The notes under the pieces are model-generated. The model had not been told where the DNA came from. It searched no databases and worked only from the letters and a program-made list of their open reading frames with translations. The position numbers and the translations under genes are program-made. Shown here in pieces: positions 36,909 through 47,464 of a DNA stretch of 64,000 bases. Where the stretch lies: contig NC_034016.1 of the NCBI RefSeq assembly GCF_000346465.2, forward strand, positions 5,508,726 through 5,572,725, written 5' to 3'. The stretch is from Prunus persica (Eukaryota > Streptophyta > Magnoliopsida > Rosales > Rosaceae). How positions within the stretch are numbered: position 1 is the stretch's first letter; each line of letters opens with the position of its first letter.

Positions 36909-37753
36909 TCAAGATCTCATAAGATGCAGATAGTATACTTCAAAAATTATAACCTGTCTTCTTCATCAACACAAGTTCTCAATGAAAATCATACTAGTAT
37001 ACAATTTGGATAAGACTCTACAAGGCACAAAGTCTGTATTAACAAACACAAATTTTATTTACCACAGATTTCCTAAACAAGGCTCAAACACCAGACAAGA
37101 TGAAACCATCGAACACAAATTGGTAGCATAGATTTTCTAAAACAGTTAACCACTCCGTAAATTGTTGCATGAAATGTCATTCATCTTTAAAAGATGAGGG
37201 GTAAGAGAGAAATCTGAGGCACAAAAGACAACAAAGAAAACACATTGACGATGGGGCCACACAATCCATAGTTTTCATCATATTATGAAATTATTGACGC
37301 GAAGGGGTAGCACAAGAGGGACATATTATGAGAAATACTTCAATTTCCCTGAAGAACTGTCAGGAAACAGAAACATATCAAGATTATAGCACCAACTAAT
37401 AACATATATTGAGAACTTTTTTCAAAAGAAAATGACATATGTAAATTTTCAGAACATGTGAAAAACAATACAATACTTAATAAAATTGAATCTTATATTC
37501 CCCAGACTATTGAAGAGAACTGACCATTTATGATCCACTACTAATGTAACAATTAGCTAGTAGAGAACTAAATACTACAACTCAATTACTTATCTGTTTC
37601 TGTTCGGATTGTATGTACGTACTCACACAACTACCTCAAGATCTCATGTAGTGCACATAATCCTATGAAAATTATATTAGTATGGGGTAAGGTAAGTGCA
37701 GAAAACAAAAAACAAAAAATTCTCCAATTCACAATGTCTGATTTGGACTTACA
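36909..37753. repeat. Segmental repeat unit, copy C (left half)
   Basis: Matches 28166-29035 at roughly 95 percent by eye. It is cut at ...GGACTTACA by the Harbinger element; the continuation lies at 44615-45940. Confidence 0.85.
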
Positions 37754-38409
37754 GGGCATGTTTGGTAGGCCTCACTCCCTTGAACTGTGCTAAATAGGAC
37801 TTGAAGTCCATGTTTGGTAAGACAAGTGACTAAGTTAAATGGGATTGTGGAGTCCAACAGTAAAAAAACTCCTCACTCGCTCGCCTTAGAGCAAGTCCAG
37901 CCTGCTGGACTCGGACTAGGGGGGTTTGGGAGAAAAATGGGTTTCCAACAATAAAAGGCAGCCCGGGCAAGAGGTGGGGGCCACGAGACTGGGCTGGCCC
38001 AAGGTGGAGTTTGGCCCGAGCAAGAGCCCGAGGGCGGTGACGTCATGGCTGACGCCAGGCTGGCGTCAACCCTTCAGCTTTCAAATTTTTTTTACGTTAA
38101 AAAAAATTTGAAACGACGCGCTACAGTAGCAGCCAACGGCTACCTTACACGTGTCGCCCTATTGGCTCTCCGATTCAATTTTTTCCTTCAATCCAACGGC
38201 AGCCAATTTTTCTGCAATAAAAAAATGAAAAAAAATTGAATTTTTTTTTAAAAAATACACAAAAAATACTGAATTTTTTTGTATAAATACCAACCAATAC
38301 TCTTCACTTTTAACACCAAATCCTCTTACATTTTCTTCTCCTTCTACTATTATTCACTTTCTACTCAATATTTTTTTCACTTTCAAGTTGTATTTTTCTC
38401 TATCATATT

Positions 38410-39513
38410 ATGGGTTCTTCTAATGAAAATGGAGGGGCATGGAGCATGATGGAAGATGTTAGCTTGTGTGAGGCTTGGGTCCAAGTTAGTCATTGTCCCA
38501 TAATAGGCAATGAGATTAAATTTTCTCATATGTGGAAAAAAATTCATCAGGCATTTTGTGAAAGGGCAATTGGTTCGACACGTACAGAAATGACATTATC
38601 TAGTAGGTGAAAAATTCTTAATAAAGAGTTGGCGAAATGGAGAAATGCCTTGGCAAAAGCGATGGACAACCATAGAAGCGGAGAAAACCTTAGCAGTGAG
38701 GTAAATTATTTGTCATTTTCGTTCTATTAATTTCTATGTCATATTAATTTTTATTTAAATGTTTCTTGCAATTTATATATTTTGTTAATATTTATTGTAT
38801 TTTTTTTATACATGTTGCATTTTTTTTTAAATTTATTGCATTTGCATTAGGTTTTTTTTACATGTTGCATTGCCAATATTTTTTAAAGTTTCATGCATTT
38901 CCATTTAATTTTTTTTATAGATTATGCAAGCACAAATGTGGTTTGGTGCTACTGGGCAAGGGGAAAAAAGTTTCAACCATACCCATTGTTGGGAGGTGGT
39001 GAAGAATTATAAGAGATTCCAAATTATTCCAACAGGTCCGACAGTAGTGTTGAACGAGACGTCACTCCATGAGACGCGGGCATCAGATTCACCTATGGAT
39101 TTCCCGATGAGTCAAGACTCACCCATCGAAAAGGAGCCAAGGCCTATTGGGAGGAAGGCGGCGAAGGCGAAGAGATGGAGTAATTCTAGCAAGAATACAT
39201 CTAAATTTTTGGAGGAACTTTCAAAGCACCAAGCCATGAGAATTGAAATGGACTTGAAACAACAAGAGCACGATATGGCTATTCAACTAGAATATGCAAA
39301 AGAAAGGGAGTATGTACGCAAAGAAAGGGAGTATGTACGCAAACAAAACATTGAAAAAAAAGTTCGGGAAACCATGGCCATGGATACAAGCCATATGTCC
39401 CCTGAAAGAAAATAATTTTGGAAGTTAGAACGAAGGGATGTTATGAGACGAAGACTTTTTCGTGACGATATGGACCTAGCAACACGGATTGGTTAAATGA
39501 TGAAAACCATTAA
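38410..39513 (+). pseudogene. Harbinger ORF1: Myb/SANT-like DNA-binding protein, broken
   Basis: The Myb/SANT trihelix-like start is clear (AWSMMEDVSLCEAWVQVS, KIHQAFCERAIGSTRTEM). A TGA at 38608-38610 stands where the family has Trp (SSR-W-KILNKELAKWRNAL). After an apparent intron (about 38701-38922) the C-terminal part continues (MWFGATGQGEKSFNH, KEPRPIGRKAAKAKR, RIEMDLKQQEHDMAIQLEYA) with a duplicated EREYVRK. A TAA at 39413-39415 precedes the last residues (FWKLERRDVMRRRLFRDD). Such Myb-like proteins help the transposase bind and enter the nucleus. Two stops make this copy inactive. Confidence 0.8.
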
Positions 39514-39659
39514 AATTGTTTGCTTGCCTTTCATGTCTTAGTTTACTTGCCTTTGATTTCATTGTATTTTTTGTTTTGTTTAATTCATATATTTTATGTT
39601 ATTAGTTGTATTGCTTCAATATTCAACAAAATTCCTTTCTATTCAAAACATTCCAGACA

Positions 39660-39800
39660 TAAAAAGCAAACCACAACCAAAGCTTAAAAAATAAACAAAC
39701 CACAACCAAAGCATAAAAAATAAACAAACCACAACCAAAGCATAAAAAATAAACAAGCCACAACTAAAGCATAAAAAAAACAAAGCATAACTAAAAATAC
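39660..39800. repeat. About 29-bp minisatellite, 4 units
   Basis: Units of ACCACAACCAAAGCATAAAA plus about 9 A-rich bases, between the convergent Harbinger genes. Confidence 0.75.
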
Positions 39801-39843
39801 AAAATAAACATAATAAATTTAAAAAAAAAATCTTCACTTCACT

Positions 39844-41203
39844 TCATTCACCTTCATTGCCTTTCACCGCCCATAAATGCTCCATCAAGTCAACTTGACG
39901 GCGTTCATGAATATACGACGATTGCATCTCCGTGTAGCGATCAATCATAAGGGGCATGAAACTACCGTCTCTAACCAACGGTTCATGCTGCATTGGTTCT
40001 CCATTTGGCCCCACTGGTTTTTCATAAATTCGTGTTAGGGTCGTGTCCATGGGATTTGGTTCATACACTTTAGCAGCATCGTAATCATATTCATCTTCCA
40101 CAATCATGTTATGGAGGATGATACAAGTCATCATTATACTCCTAAGCACCTCCTCGTCAAATAGACGCGCCGCGCCCCTGATAATAGCCCACGAGGCTTG
40201 AAGGATACCAAAGCACCTCTCAACATCTTTTCTGTACCCCTCTTGATAGCAAGCAAAAATTTTTTGCTTATGAGATCGGGGATGTGGAATTGTTTTCACA
40301 AATGTTGTCCACCTCGGGTAGATGCCATTAGCTAGATAATACCCGTTCTGGTAGACGGTACTGTTGATTTCATATGTGATATTTAGGGCTTCACCTCTCA
40401 AAACATCATTGAACACCGAGGATTGACCCAGGACATTCAAATCGTTTTGAGATCCGGCAACTCCAAAGGATTGACCCAGGACATCAAAACCAGCAACTGC
40501 TTCCAAGATGATACTTTTATGCCCTTTTCTATTTCCGTAATCCCCTTGCCAAGCAGTTGGACAATTTTTCCACTGCCAGTGCATGCAGTCAATGCTACCA
40601 ATCATGCAAGGAAATCCTCGAAACTCAACTTTTTGGAGAAGCCGTTGCAGGTCCCTGGGCGTAGTCTGCGTAGGTAGTATCTGGTGTACAGAGTTTCCAC
40701 TGCATCACAAAATCGCACCAAGCTCTCCAAAATAGTGGACTTCCCCATCCGGGCAATCTCATCCACCTGATCAGCAGATGACCCATACACCAACATTTGT
40801 ATCACAGCTGTGAACTTTTGCTCTGGAAGAAGTCCCAAATTTCCAGCACAATTTTTCTTTTGAACAAAATATTCATCATAATTGCAAATATCATGCATGA
40901 CTTTATTGAACAAATGGGGTTGCATTCTATATCTCCCTCGGAAATAAACATAAGAGTACAGAGACTGTGGGATAAAATAATCTTCCAGAAGATTCTTACC
41001 CGAGAATGTCTATGTTTGTCCACATTCGGGCCACGGCCTTCTCGTGAACCGCGGCGACTCTGGTTTTCTTCCTCCAGCAAAGCAACTGCTATGCCAAGTT
41101 ACTCATCTAGTTTTCTCTGCGCCCTTTTGCTTGCAGCTCGTCTACGCATCCTTTCTCTAGTTTCTCGCTCTTGCCTCTCCCAAACCTCTTGCATGTCTGC
41201 CAT
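39844..41203 (-). pseudogene. Harbinger HARBI1-like DDE transposase, broken
   Basis: Minus-strand text follows plant PIF transposases throughout: QEVWERQERETRERM, then GRGPNVDKHRHSR, RMQPHLFNKVMHDICNYD, SADQVDEIARMGKSTILE, MIGSIDCMHWQWKNCPTAWQ, GSQNDLNVLGQS, RWTTFVKTIPHPRS and RKDVERCFGILQA. The DDE residues are all present (Asp in GSID, Asp in QNDLN, Glu in DVERCFG). Damage: an in-frame TAA at 41099-41101, one-base losses near 41000 and 40665, and a patch near 40467-40490 replacing the TWVWHAFF region with a copy of nearby sequence. The last 253 residues are open (40605-39844). It is a recent but non-functional transposase. Confidence 0.85.
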
Positions 41204-41768
41204 TGAGAATGGAGAATGAAATCTAAAATATGAGAAATGGAAATGTAGAGAAGAACTGGTATGGGAGGTATGAGCTGAACTTCTGGTTTTATAGAAAAAT
41301 TTAGACATATAGATATGACATGCGGCACAATCTTAGAGGGTGAAAATCTTATCTGAAATTTTAAATTCAAATGAAATTTGAAATTTGAAATTTATCTGAA
41401 ATTTGAATTTTGAAATGTATCTGAAATTTGAATTTTGAAATGTATCTGAAATTTGAAATTTATCTGAAATTTGAAACCTAAAATCTTATCCGATATGAAT
41501 AGTATTCACACGTAGGAACCCAAAAATCTTATCCGAAAATATTATCCAAATTAATTGTTTAAGTAAACAAAGTTGTGAAAATAACAAAAAAATGAATAGT
41601 ATTTGCCATGGCAAGCCTAAACTGCTGGAAACACACTTTGCTAAGGGGGGCTAGGGCAGCCATTATTCACGTGAATAGTAGCTGCCCTAGGGCTCCCCTT
41701 GCCATGGCAAGGGACTAAAATTCGATTCTCAAAATAAGCCCTTCGCTGAATTAAGAACACGCGACTCT

Positions 41769-41770
<2 letters not shown>

Positions 41771-41811
<41 letters not shown>
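41771..41811. repeat. (CT)n microsatellite
   Basis: About twenty CT units, followed by interrupted CT-rich segments to about 41910. Confidence 0.9.
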
Positions 41812-41814
<3 letters not shown>

Positions 41815-41909
41815 CGCGACTCTGGCTCTCTCTCTCGTTCTCGTTCGCGACTCCGGCTCTCTTGTTCGCGACTCCAGCTCTCTTTCTCATATGCTCTCTC
41901 TCTCTCTGC

Positions 41910-43900
41910 AACATTTTTCAAAGGTAATTTTTCTTGGGTATTGCTTTTTCTTTGGGAGTTATTGAGAAATTTCATTGTTAGGTTGTTTGTTGGGTTGTTA
42001 TTTTCTATCAATTTCATTGTTAGGTTGTTTGTTGGGTTGTTATTTTCTATCTATCCTCTGTTTGGTTGCTGGGAATTTTAGGCAAGAAAAAGGGAAAATC
42101 TTTCATTTTTGTGTTTTATGCTGTTATAGATTATATAATAATTAGTGGCTTCACTTAAGTTAAGCGGATAATGGAAATAGAATTAAAAAATTTAGCTGCA
42201 TGTGTCATTTTAGATTCAATTTCTGAGCAACCAAATAGTACATTAGGGTTTGAATGTGGATCTGTGTATTTCTGCTGTACTATTTCTGTGAGAAATTTCC
42301 TTCACTTTGCTTCACTTTTGCTGTCGTATTTCTATGTTTTGCTTCACTTTTGCTGTAGTATTTCTGTGAGAAATTTCCTTGTTTTGGATTGCAATTCAAA
42401 AACTATACTATTTCTAAAAATGGACATCCATTTTAGAAATTAGAGTTGTATCCTGATTTTTTTAAGTTAAACTTTTGTTTAGCAGGGCATATTGGCTTGT
42501 TTGGATCTGTGTGGGTTTAAATGTTTCAATTGTTTCCATTGTTTGGATCAGTCAGCCAAGTACTTGTTTCCTCTGTTATATTGCAGTTTTTGGATCATAT
42601 TGGATTATTACAGTGAAGCTATTTATGCTTGGTTGTAGAGGTGTTTTGTTGTCACTGCTTGAATCATTGAATGGGCTTGAAGGCCAAGTTGGTTAGTGAA
42701 ATTTTAGTTTCTCCATTGCTCTAGTTGGCATAGTAAAATCACTTACTCAAAAACCTACCTAGCTCTATATTTGGCTCACTAATTACTAGTCATGCCTAAC
42801 ACTAGTCTGCAGATCATGGTGTTTTATTTTTCTGGTGTTCCTGTGAACTTCTTGGCCACTCTTGTTTTTGTTCTTCTGTATTTTTTGCTTTTCCTGATAT
42901 AAAAGTTCTATTTTTTTTTATATATAAATAAAATGAAGTTGGATCATGGTATTCAAACAGGACTTGTTGGAGGCACACCTATTGTAAGGATGTCATCAGA
43001 GGCATATTGTGGATGGTGAGTGGTAGCTATCACTATTGTCTGATTACACATGGGCTAAGAATCTTGTTCTGTTAATAACATTGTTCTGTTTAGATTCAAA
43101 GATTTTGTTTTGTTATTCGTAGGGTTGAAAATTTACCTCATTGACCCTATAATAATTTTATTTTTGGAGTTGTTTCCTTTTTTTTTTTTGTAATCCGATT
43201 ATGGAATGCGGATATTATTGCAATGCCTTGTTGAGAACTTGCTTGTCAGTTGAGCGATTGCAGGTACGGTTATGCAAATTGTGTTATAATATTAAACTGA
43301 ATTATTGATCTCTAATCTACAATTGATTTGGAGTATGACTGAAAAGATTATTGGGCAATTAGTGTCTGGATGGTTGTGTTATAATATGAAATCTGATTTT
43401 TGTTAATGAACTGCTCAAGAATATGATTTTTCATATATGGATTTTGGAAAATTCTTGTGTTGGTTGAGTTATACAATGAAATCTCAAATTTATCTTGAGT
43501 ATAAACTGCTCGCCAATATGATTTTGCAAATATGTATATTGGGCGATTTGAAGTGATATCTTATGCAAATTTAGTACCTTACACTTTTTAATCTTATGTT
43601 CATATTCCTGTTGTTTATGTTTCCATTTTATATGCTCTTTTCATGTTTATTTCAGTATGTGAGACTTATGAAACGGAAGAACACCTACACCAAAACGCTA
43701 TTGGACAAAGTTCAAGATGAATGAGCAAGTCATATATTAGAGTGGCTTTTTGTTTGAAATAAGCATTCTCCCTTCATTTTAAATGTATTTTTGTTGCTAG
43801 TATGTTGCTTAAAGACAAGTATGGATCATATGTGGGGTTGGAAAATTTGTGATTTATGGAAGTGTTGGATATATAATTGATGTATGGATGTATTTAAATT
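41910..43900 (+). other. Exon/intron-like non-coding stretch inside the Harbinger element
   Basis: Contains splice-like borders (TTTCAAAG|GTAATTTT near 41924; CAAACAG|GACTTG near 42960; GGATG|GTGAGT near 43017; TTTCAG|TATGTG near 43655) around short segments. No long ORF and no recognisable protein. It could be a captured host transcript or the element's own untranslated exons. Confidence 0.3.
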
Positions 43901-44180
43901 TATATATGATTTTTAATGTGCAATGGGCACCACTACTTGATATTGTTCATAACAACCTCAATTTTTGCACAAACAAATAAAATTTAAAATTTAAAATAAC
44001 AACAATACTCATAAGACAATTGAGTGGTGGTCGGTGGTTGTTACTAATATATTAATCAAATTCTTTGTGTTTGCATACAAGTAAAGACTTAATTATTCAT
44101 AAACTTGATGGAATTTATAACCTTAATAACAAACAAAAAGTCTTTGGTTTGGAGGAAAAGAAATGTACATGTGAATTTGG

Positions 44181-44363
44181 CAGTCCCGATCTCTTGGACC
44201 ACAGGAGTCCAAGAGATTTGTGGTCACTCACCGTTGGATGTAAATTCAACGGTTCACTCAATCTTGAACTCCTTTTAAGAAACTTTTTTGAACCATTAGA
44301 TTAATATCCAACGGTGAGTGACCACAATTTCTTGGACTCCTGTTGTCCAAAAGATCAGGACTG
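44181..44363. mobile_element. 183-bp Mutator-type MITE, copy 2
   Basis: Begins CAGTCCCGATCTCTTGGACC, ends GATCAGGACTG, and is flanked by a perfect 10-bp direct repeat GTGAATTTGG at 44171-44180 and 44364-44373. Long inverted arms pair as in copy 1 (190-372). It is nested inside the Harbinger element, so it is younger than that insertion or moved with it. Confidence 0.88.
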
Positions 44364-44614
44364 GTGAATTTGGTAATTATAATAACAAAAAAAACAACTT
44401 ACATTTGATTATTTTTAAAATTTTAAAATAATTATTTTTTAGTCCAACACAGTACCAAACATAGGTCTTCACTATTTTTACAATCCAGCTTCTTACTCCG
44501 ACGCAACACCAAACGTAGGTCAGTACTTAATCCAGCTTAGGCCAATCCGAGCTAATCCTAGACAGTCCCAAAATTTAATGCAGTCCATGACAGTACGCCG
44601 TGCCAAACGACCCC

Positions 44615-45940
44615 ACAAAGTTTGACATTGACCAACCGTATGCAACAAGATTTTGACCAAAACCAAAAAGAAGAACAGGATTAAATTGAGTGTCCATTAT
44701 GGGACACTCGATTATCAATCACGCAATGGAATAGGTAAATCTATTATCTTTGTTTCTTTCCTTATGAGGTCCATTTATCCCCATATTTTCTGCCAATATG
44801 TCAATTTTTTTATTTTAATGCGAGCAATATTGAAATCATGCAAAAACAAAAAATTGAAAAAGAAAACCTTGGAGTTCAAACATATTTGCACCTGAAAATA
44901 AGGTTCACCATCATACAAGATAAAACAAGCAGTGAAGAATTGGGACCAAAGATTTCTTCAAGAGTATATTTCAGGAAAACGCAAACATTTGGATGGTAAC
45001 CTTAATATATTGTTCTCTTAAAATATATATTGTTCAAACATCTCAGTACCCGAATAAATCTCCAACATCTCAGTACACGAAAATAAAACTCAAACATCTC
45101 AGTACCCGAAAATACGGCTCAAACATCTTAGTACCCGAAAATAAAGCTCAAGCATCAAACAAGATAAACAAGCAATGAAGAATTGGAACCAAAGATGTGT
45201 TTAAACAAATTTTTAAACGATCTTATACATAATACTAGTGAAAACAAACCTACGTCGCAAACTAACCCAACAACGAGGAAAGAGAGCAAGATATGTTTAG
45301 GCACAAAAGATATAGTAGAAACAAAAGAAGATAGAGTAAACATGATACCCATCAGAAAATCAAAACACAAAGACAGTATCATGCCCAATTAGAGGACTTA
45401 CAATGATAATCAGAAAATCAGAACCCAAAGAGTTGACAGCAGCAGTTAAGAAAAGAAAATTCTATTAAAAGTTAAAGAAAAAGAAGCTCTTAAAATGCCT
45501 GACTTGCTTCAATCACCTGAAAAAGGGCCCAGGACATATACTGACCATAATTGAATCAAAATCAATTAACACGATGCTAAAATCGGAACAATCTACACGC
45601 AACCCAAAAGTCCATACATTTTTAAAAATAAGGTTAATGTACAAGTTTTTAAACTGTAGAAGCGTAAACCAAGTCAAATTTATGGTGTGCCAAGCCAACC
45701 TTAGTTATTCTACTCTGATACACATAACAGTTAGAAACTATAGAGCAGGGATAGTATAATTAGAGATCAATCAGTAACAGAAACTGCGTCTGCTCCCCAT
45801 TAGAAACTCTGCCCCACTGCAGGCTTAGGCACATCAGAAAGTACATGTTTGTGTGTGTGTGTGTGTAAATGATGAGAACCAAGGATCCTGTTTAACATGT
45901 CCAAATAAAAATGGTTTCCTATTTTTATTGTTTGGAGTGC
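44615..45940. repeat. Segmental repeat unit, copy C (right half)
   Basis: Matches 29034-30284 (for example the block at 45155-45388 against 29496-29729). A poly-T in copy A near 30190 is a (GT)n microsatellite here (45846-45866). The match ends abruptly at about 45940. Confidence 0.85.
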
Positions 45941-47039
45941 CAAATCACATACCAAATGGATGCTTGGTAATAAACCAAAATGAAGCTATTGATCTGCAAA
46001 ACAGATAAATAAGTTTAAACAAACAAACAAAGGCATAGTCACACAAAGAATCAATCTTTGGGTTCAAATACTAAAACAATTTATTCAACATATAAAGATG
46101 ATATAACTTGGATTAAATATCATCCAATTTGTTTCTTTCTTAGAAGATCTGCATTAGAAGGTCAGAGCGTTTTCAGTCAAAAGAAAAAGGAATTTCACAG
46201 AAAGTTGAAATAGAAGTAACTCAAAGAAAGCATTTTCTTCACCTAGCTGCTTCTAACCCTTCAACTCCTCTGCCAAAAGAATCCCCGGAGAAAACAAAAG
46301 AAGAACAAAAATCAAAGCCTAATCTGGACACAACTCTAAATAAATGAATTAATGAGAAAAGCAGAGATGAAGAGGAGAGCACCGAAAAACTGCAAGCAAC
46401 TAAAATGAACTGCTGATTATGAATATAACAAAGCTTCTTGAAGCAGACCCATCTAAGCTTATAATCTGCAGTGGAAAAGAGAATGAGAAGAATGCCCAAG
46501 CATCCATCCCAGTACTCTTACATGGAAAAAAAAAATGCACGATTCAGAATTCTGTAACAGAAATTGACACATTAAATCTAACACAAATAACATGTTATCT
46601 AAAACTCAAACAAATTAATACAACACTCGAAAAGCAAAAATACTACTCGACATTCAAAATGTCATCTATGAATGGCACATAACTTGTCCCTCTCAATGTC
46701 AGTACACAATCCAAAACTGGAAGCACAGTGTTATTTGGAGTGTAACACCAAAAAAGTGGCCTGAAAATGGAGTCTCACTCCGTGGTCATAATATCCAGCT
46801 TCTTTCCAGTCGGATTCTTTGTGTAAAGGACAATTGCCATTTTTTGAATAAGCACTTGACGTAATCAGAGAAATCCAACTCAAAGGTTGCAAAGATTCAT
46901 GACCAATGATGTGCGATAACTGGTATAAAACTATGAATAACACACAATAAACAACAGAAAGAAGAAACCTTGATACAATTAACATGACTATTGCAAATAC
47001 AAAAAGAAATAAATGAGCAAAACTCTGCTGCACAATTCT
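45941..47039. other. Unassigned region left of the CACTA element
   Basis: AT-rich; the small ORFs have no recognisable content. It may hold intron or 3' parts of the coding-like fragment that follows on the minus strand. Confidence 0.3.
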
Positions 47040-47325
47040 CTCCACTAGCGTAGAGGCTTCTTGAACAGAAAAAAAACGAAGCAAGTACAAGTCCTGGCGA
47101 AGCTCTGTCATCAAACCTCCAATGAAGCAACTCGTGAGAAACTCACCACCACCATTGTCTCGAATGCCCATATGGTAGCCAAGATCAAAATCAAGAAGTG
47201 CAGTACCACCATTGCATACCCAACATGAGTGTGATATTTCAGCAAACAAATGGAGAGCATGTGGTGATATGCCAGATGTATCAATAACAAAGGGCTCAAC
47301 AAGTCTTCAGGTCATTCAATCTCAG
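47025..47325 (-). pseudogene. Coding-like fragment of an unrecognised host gene
   Basis: The minus strand is open from EPFVIDTSGISPHALHL through ISHSCWVCNGGTALLDF, HMGIRDNGGGEFLTS and FIGGLMTELRQDLYLLRFF to VERIVQQ. The composition is that of a structured soluble protein, unlike the surrounding repeats. I do not recognise the family. It ends into AT-rich sequence at about 47020. Upstream, GYDCTTLSKILRCL (about 47375-47420) may be another exon. The CACTA insertion at 47449 lies directly upstream. Confidence 0.4.
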
Positions 47326-47464
47326 CCCTTCATTTTTAAAATGCAATACTGGCCCTTGGATAACTGGCTGCACCGGTATAGATGAGGCACCGCAGAATTT
47401 TCGAAAGAGTAGTACAGTCGTATCCTACTTCTTCAGCGACTTCTGCTACACTACTACAAAAAGT

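Larger units (their letters stand above)
37754..44614. mobile_element. PIF/Harbinger DNA transposon (6.86 kb), inactivated
   Basis: It starts GGGCATGTTTGGTA; the reverse complement of its end is GGGGTCGTTTGGCA. It is flanked by ACA at 37751-37753 and 44615-44617, and the pre-insertion sequence is visible in copy A (CTTACAAGG at about 29034), so the boundaries are well supported. It carries a Myb-like gene (+) and a HARBI1-type transposase gene (-), arranged convergently, both broken. An inner pair of phrases (GAGCAAGTCCAGCC at about 37890 and CCTTGCCATGGCAAGGGAC at about 41700) may mark a nested element holding the two genes. Confidence 0.85.

Noticed and set aside
41729..42017. Arg/Glu-rich ORFs near 41.8 kb
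   Set aside because: Produced by the CT microsatellite.
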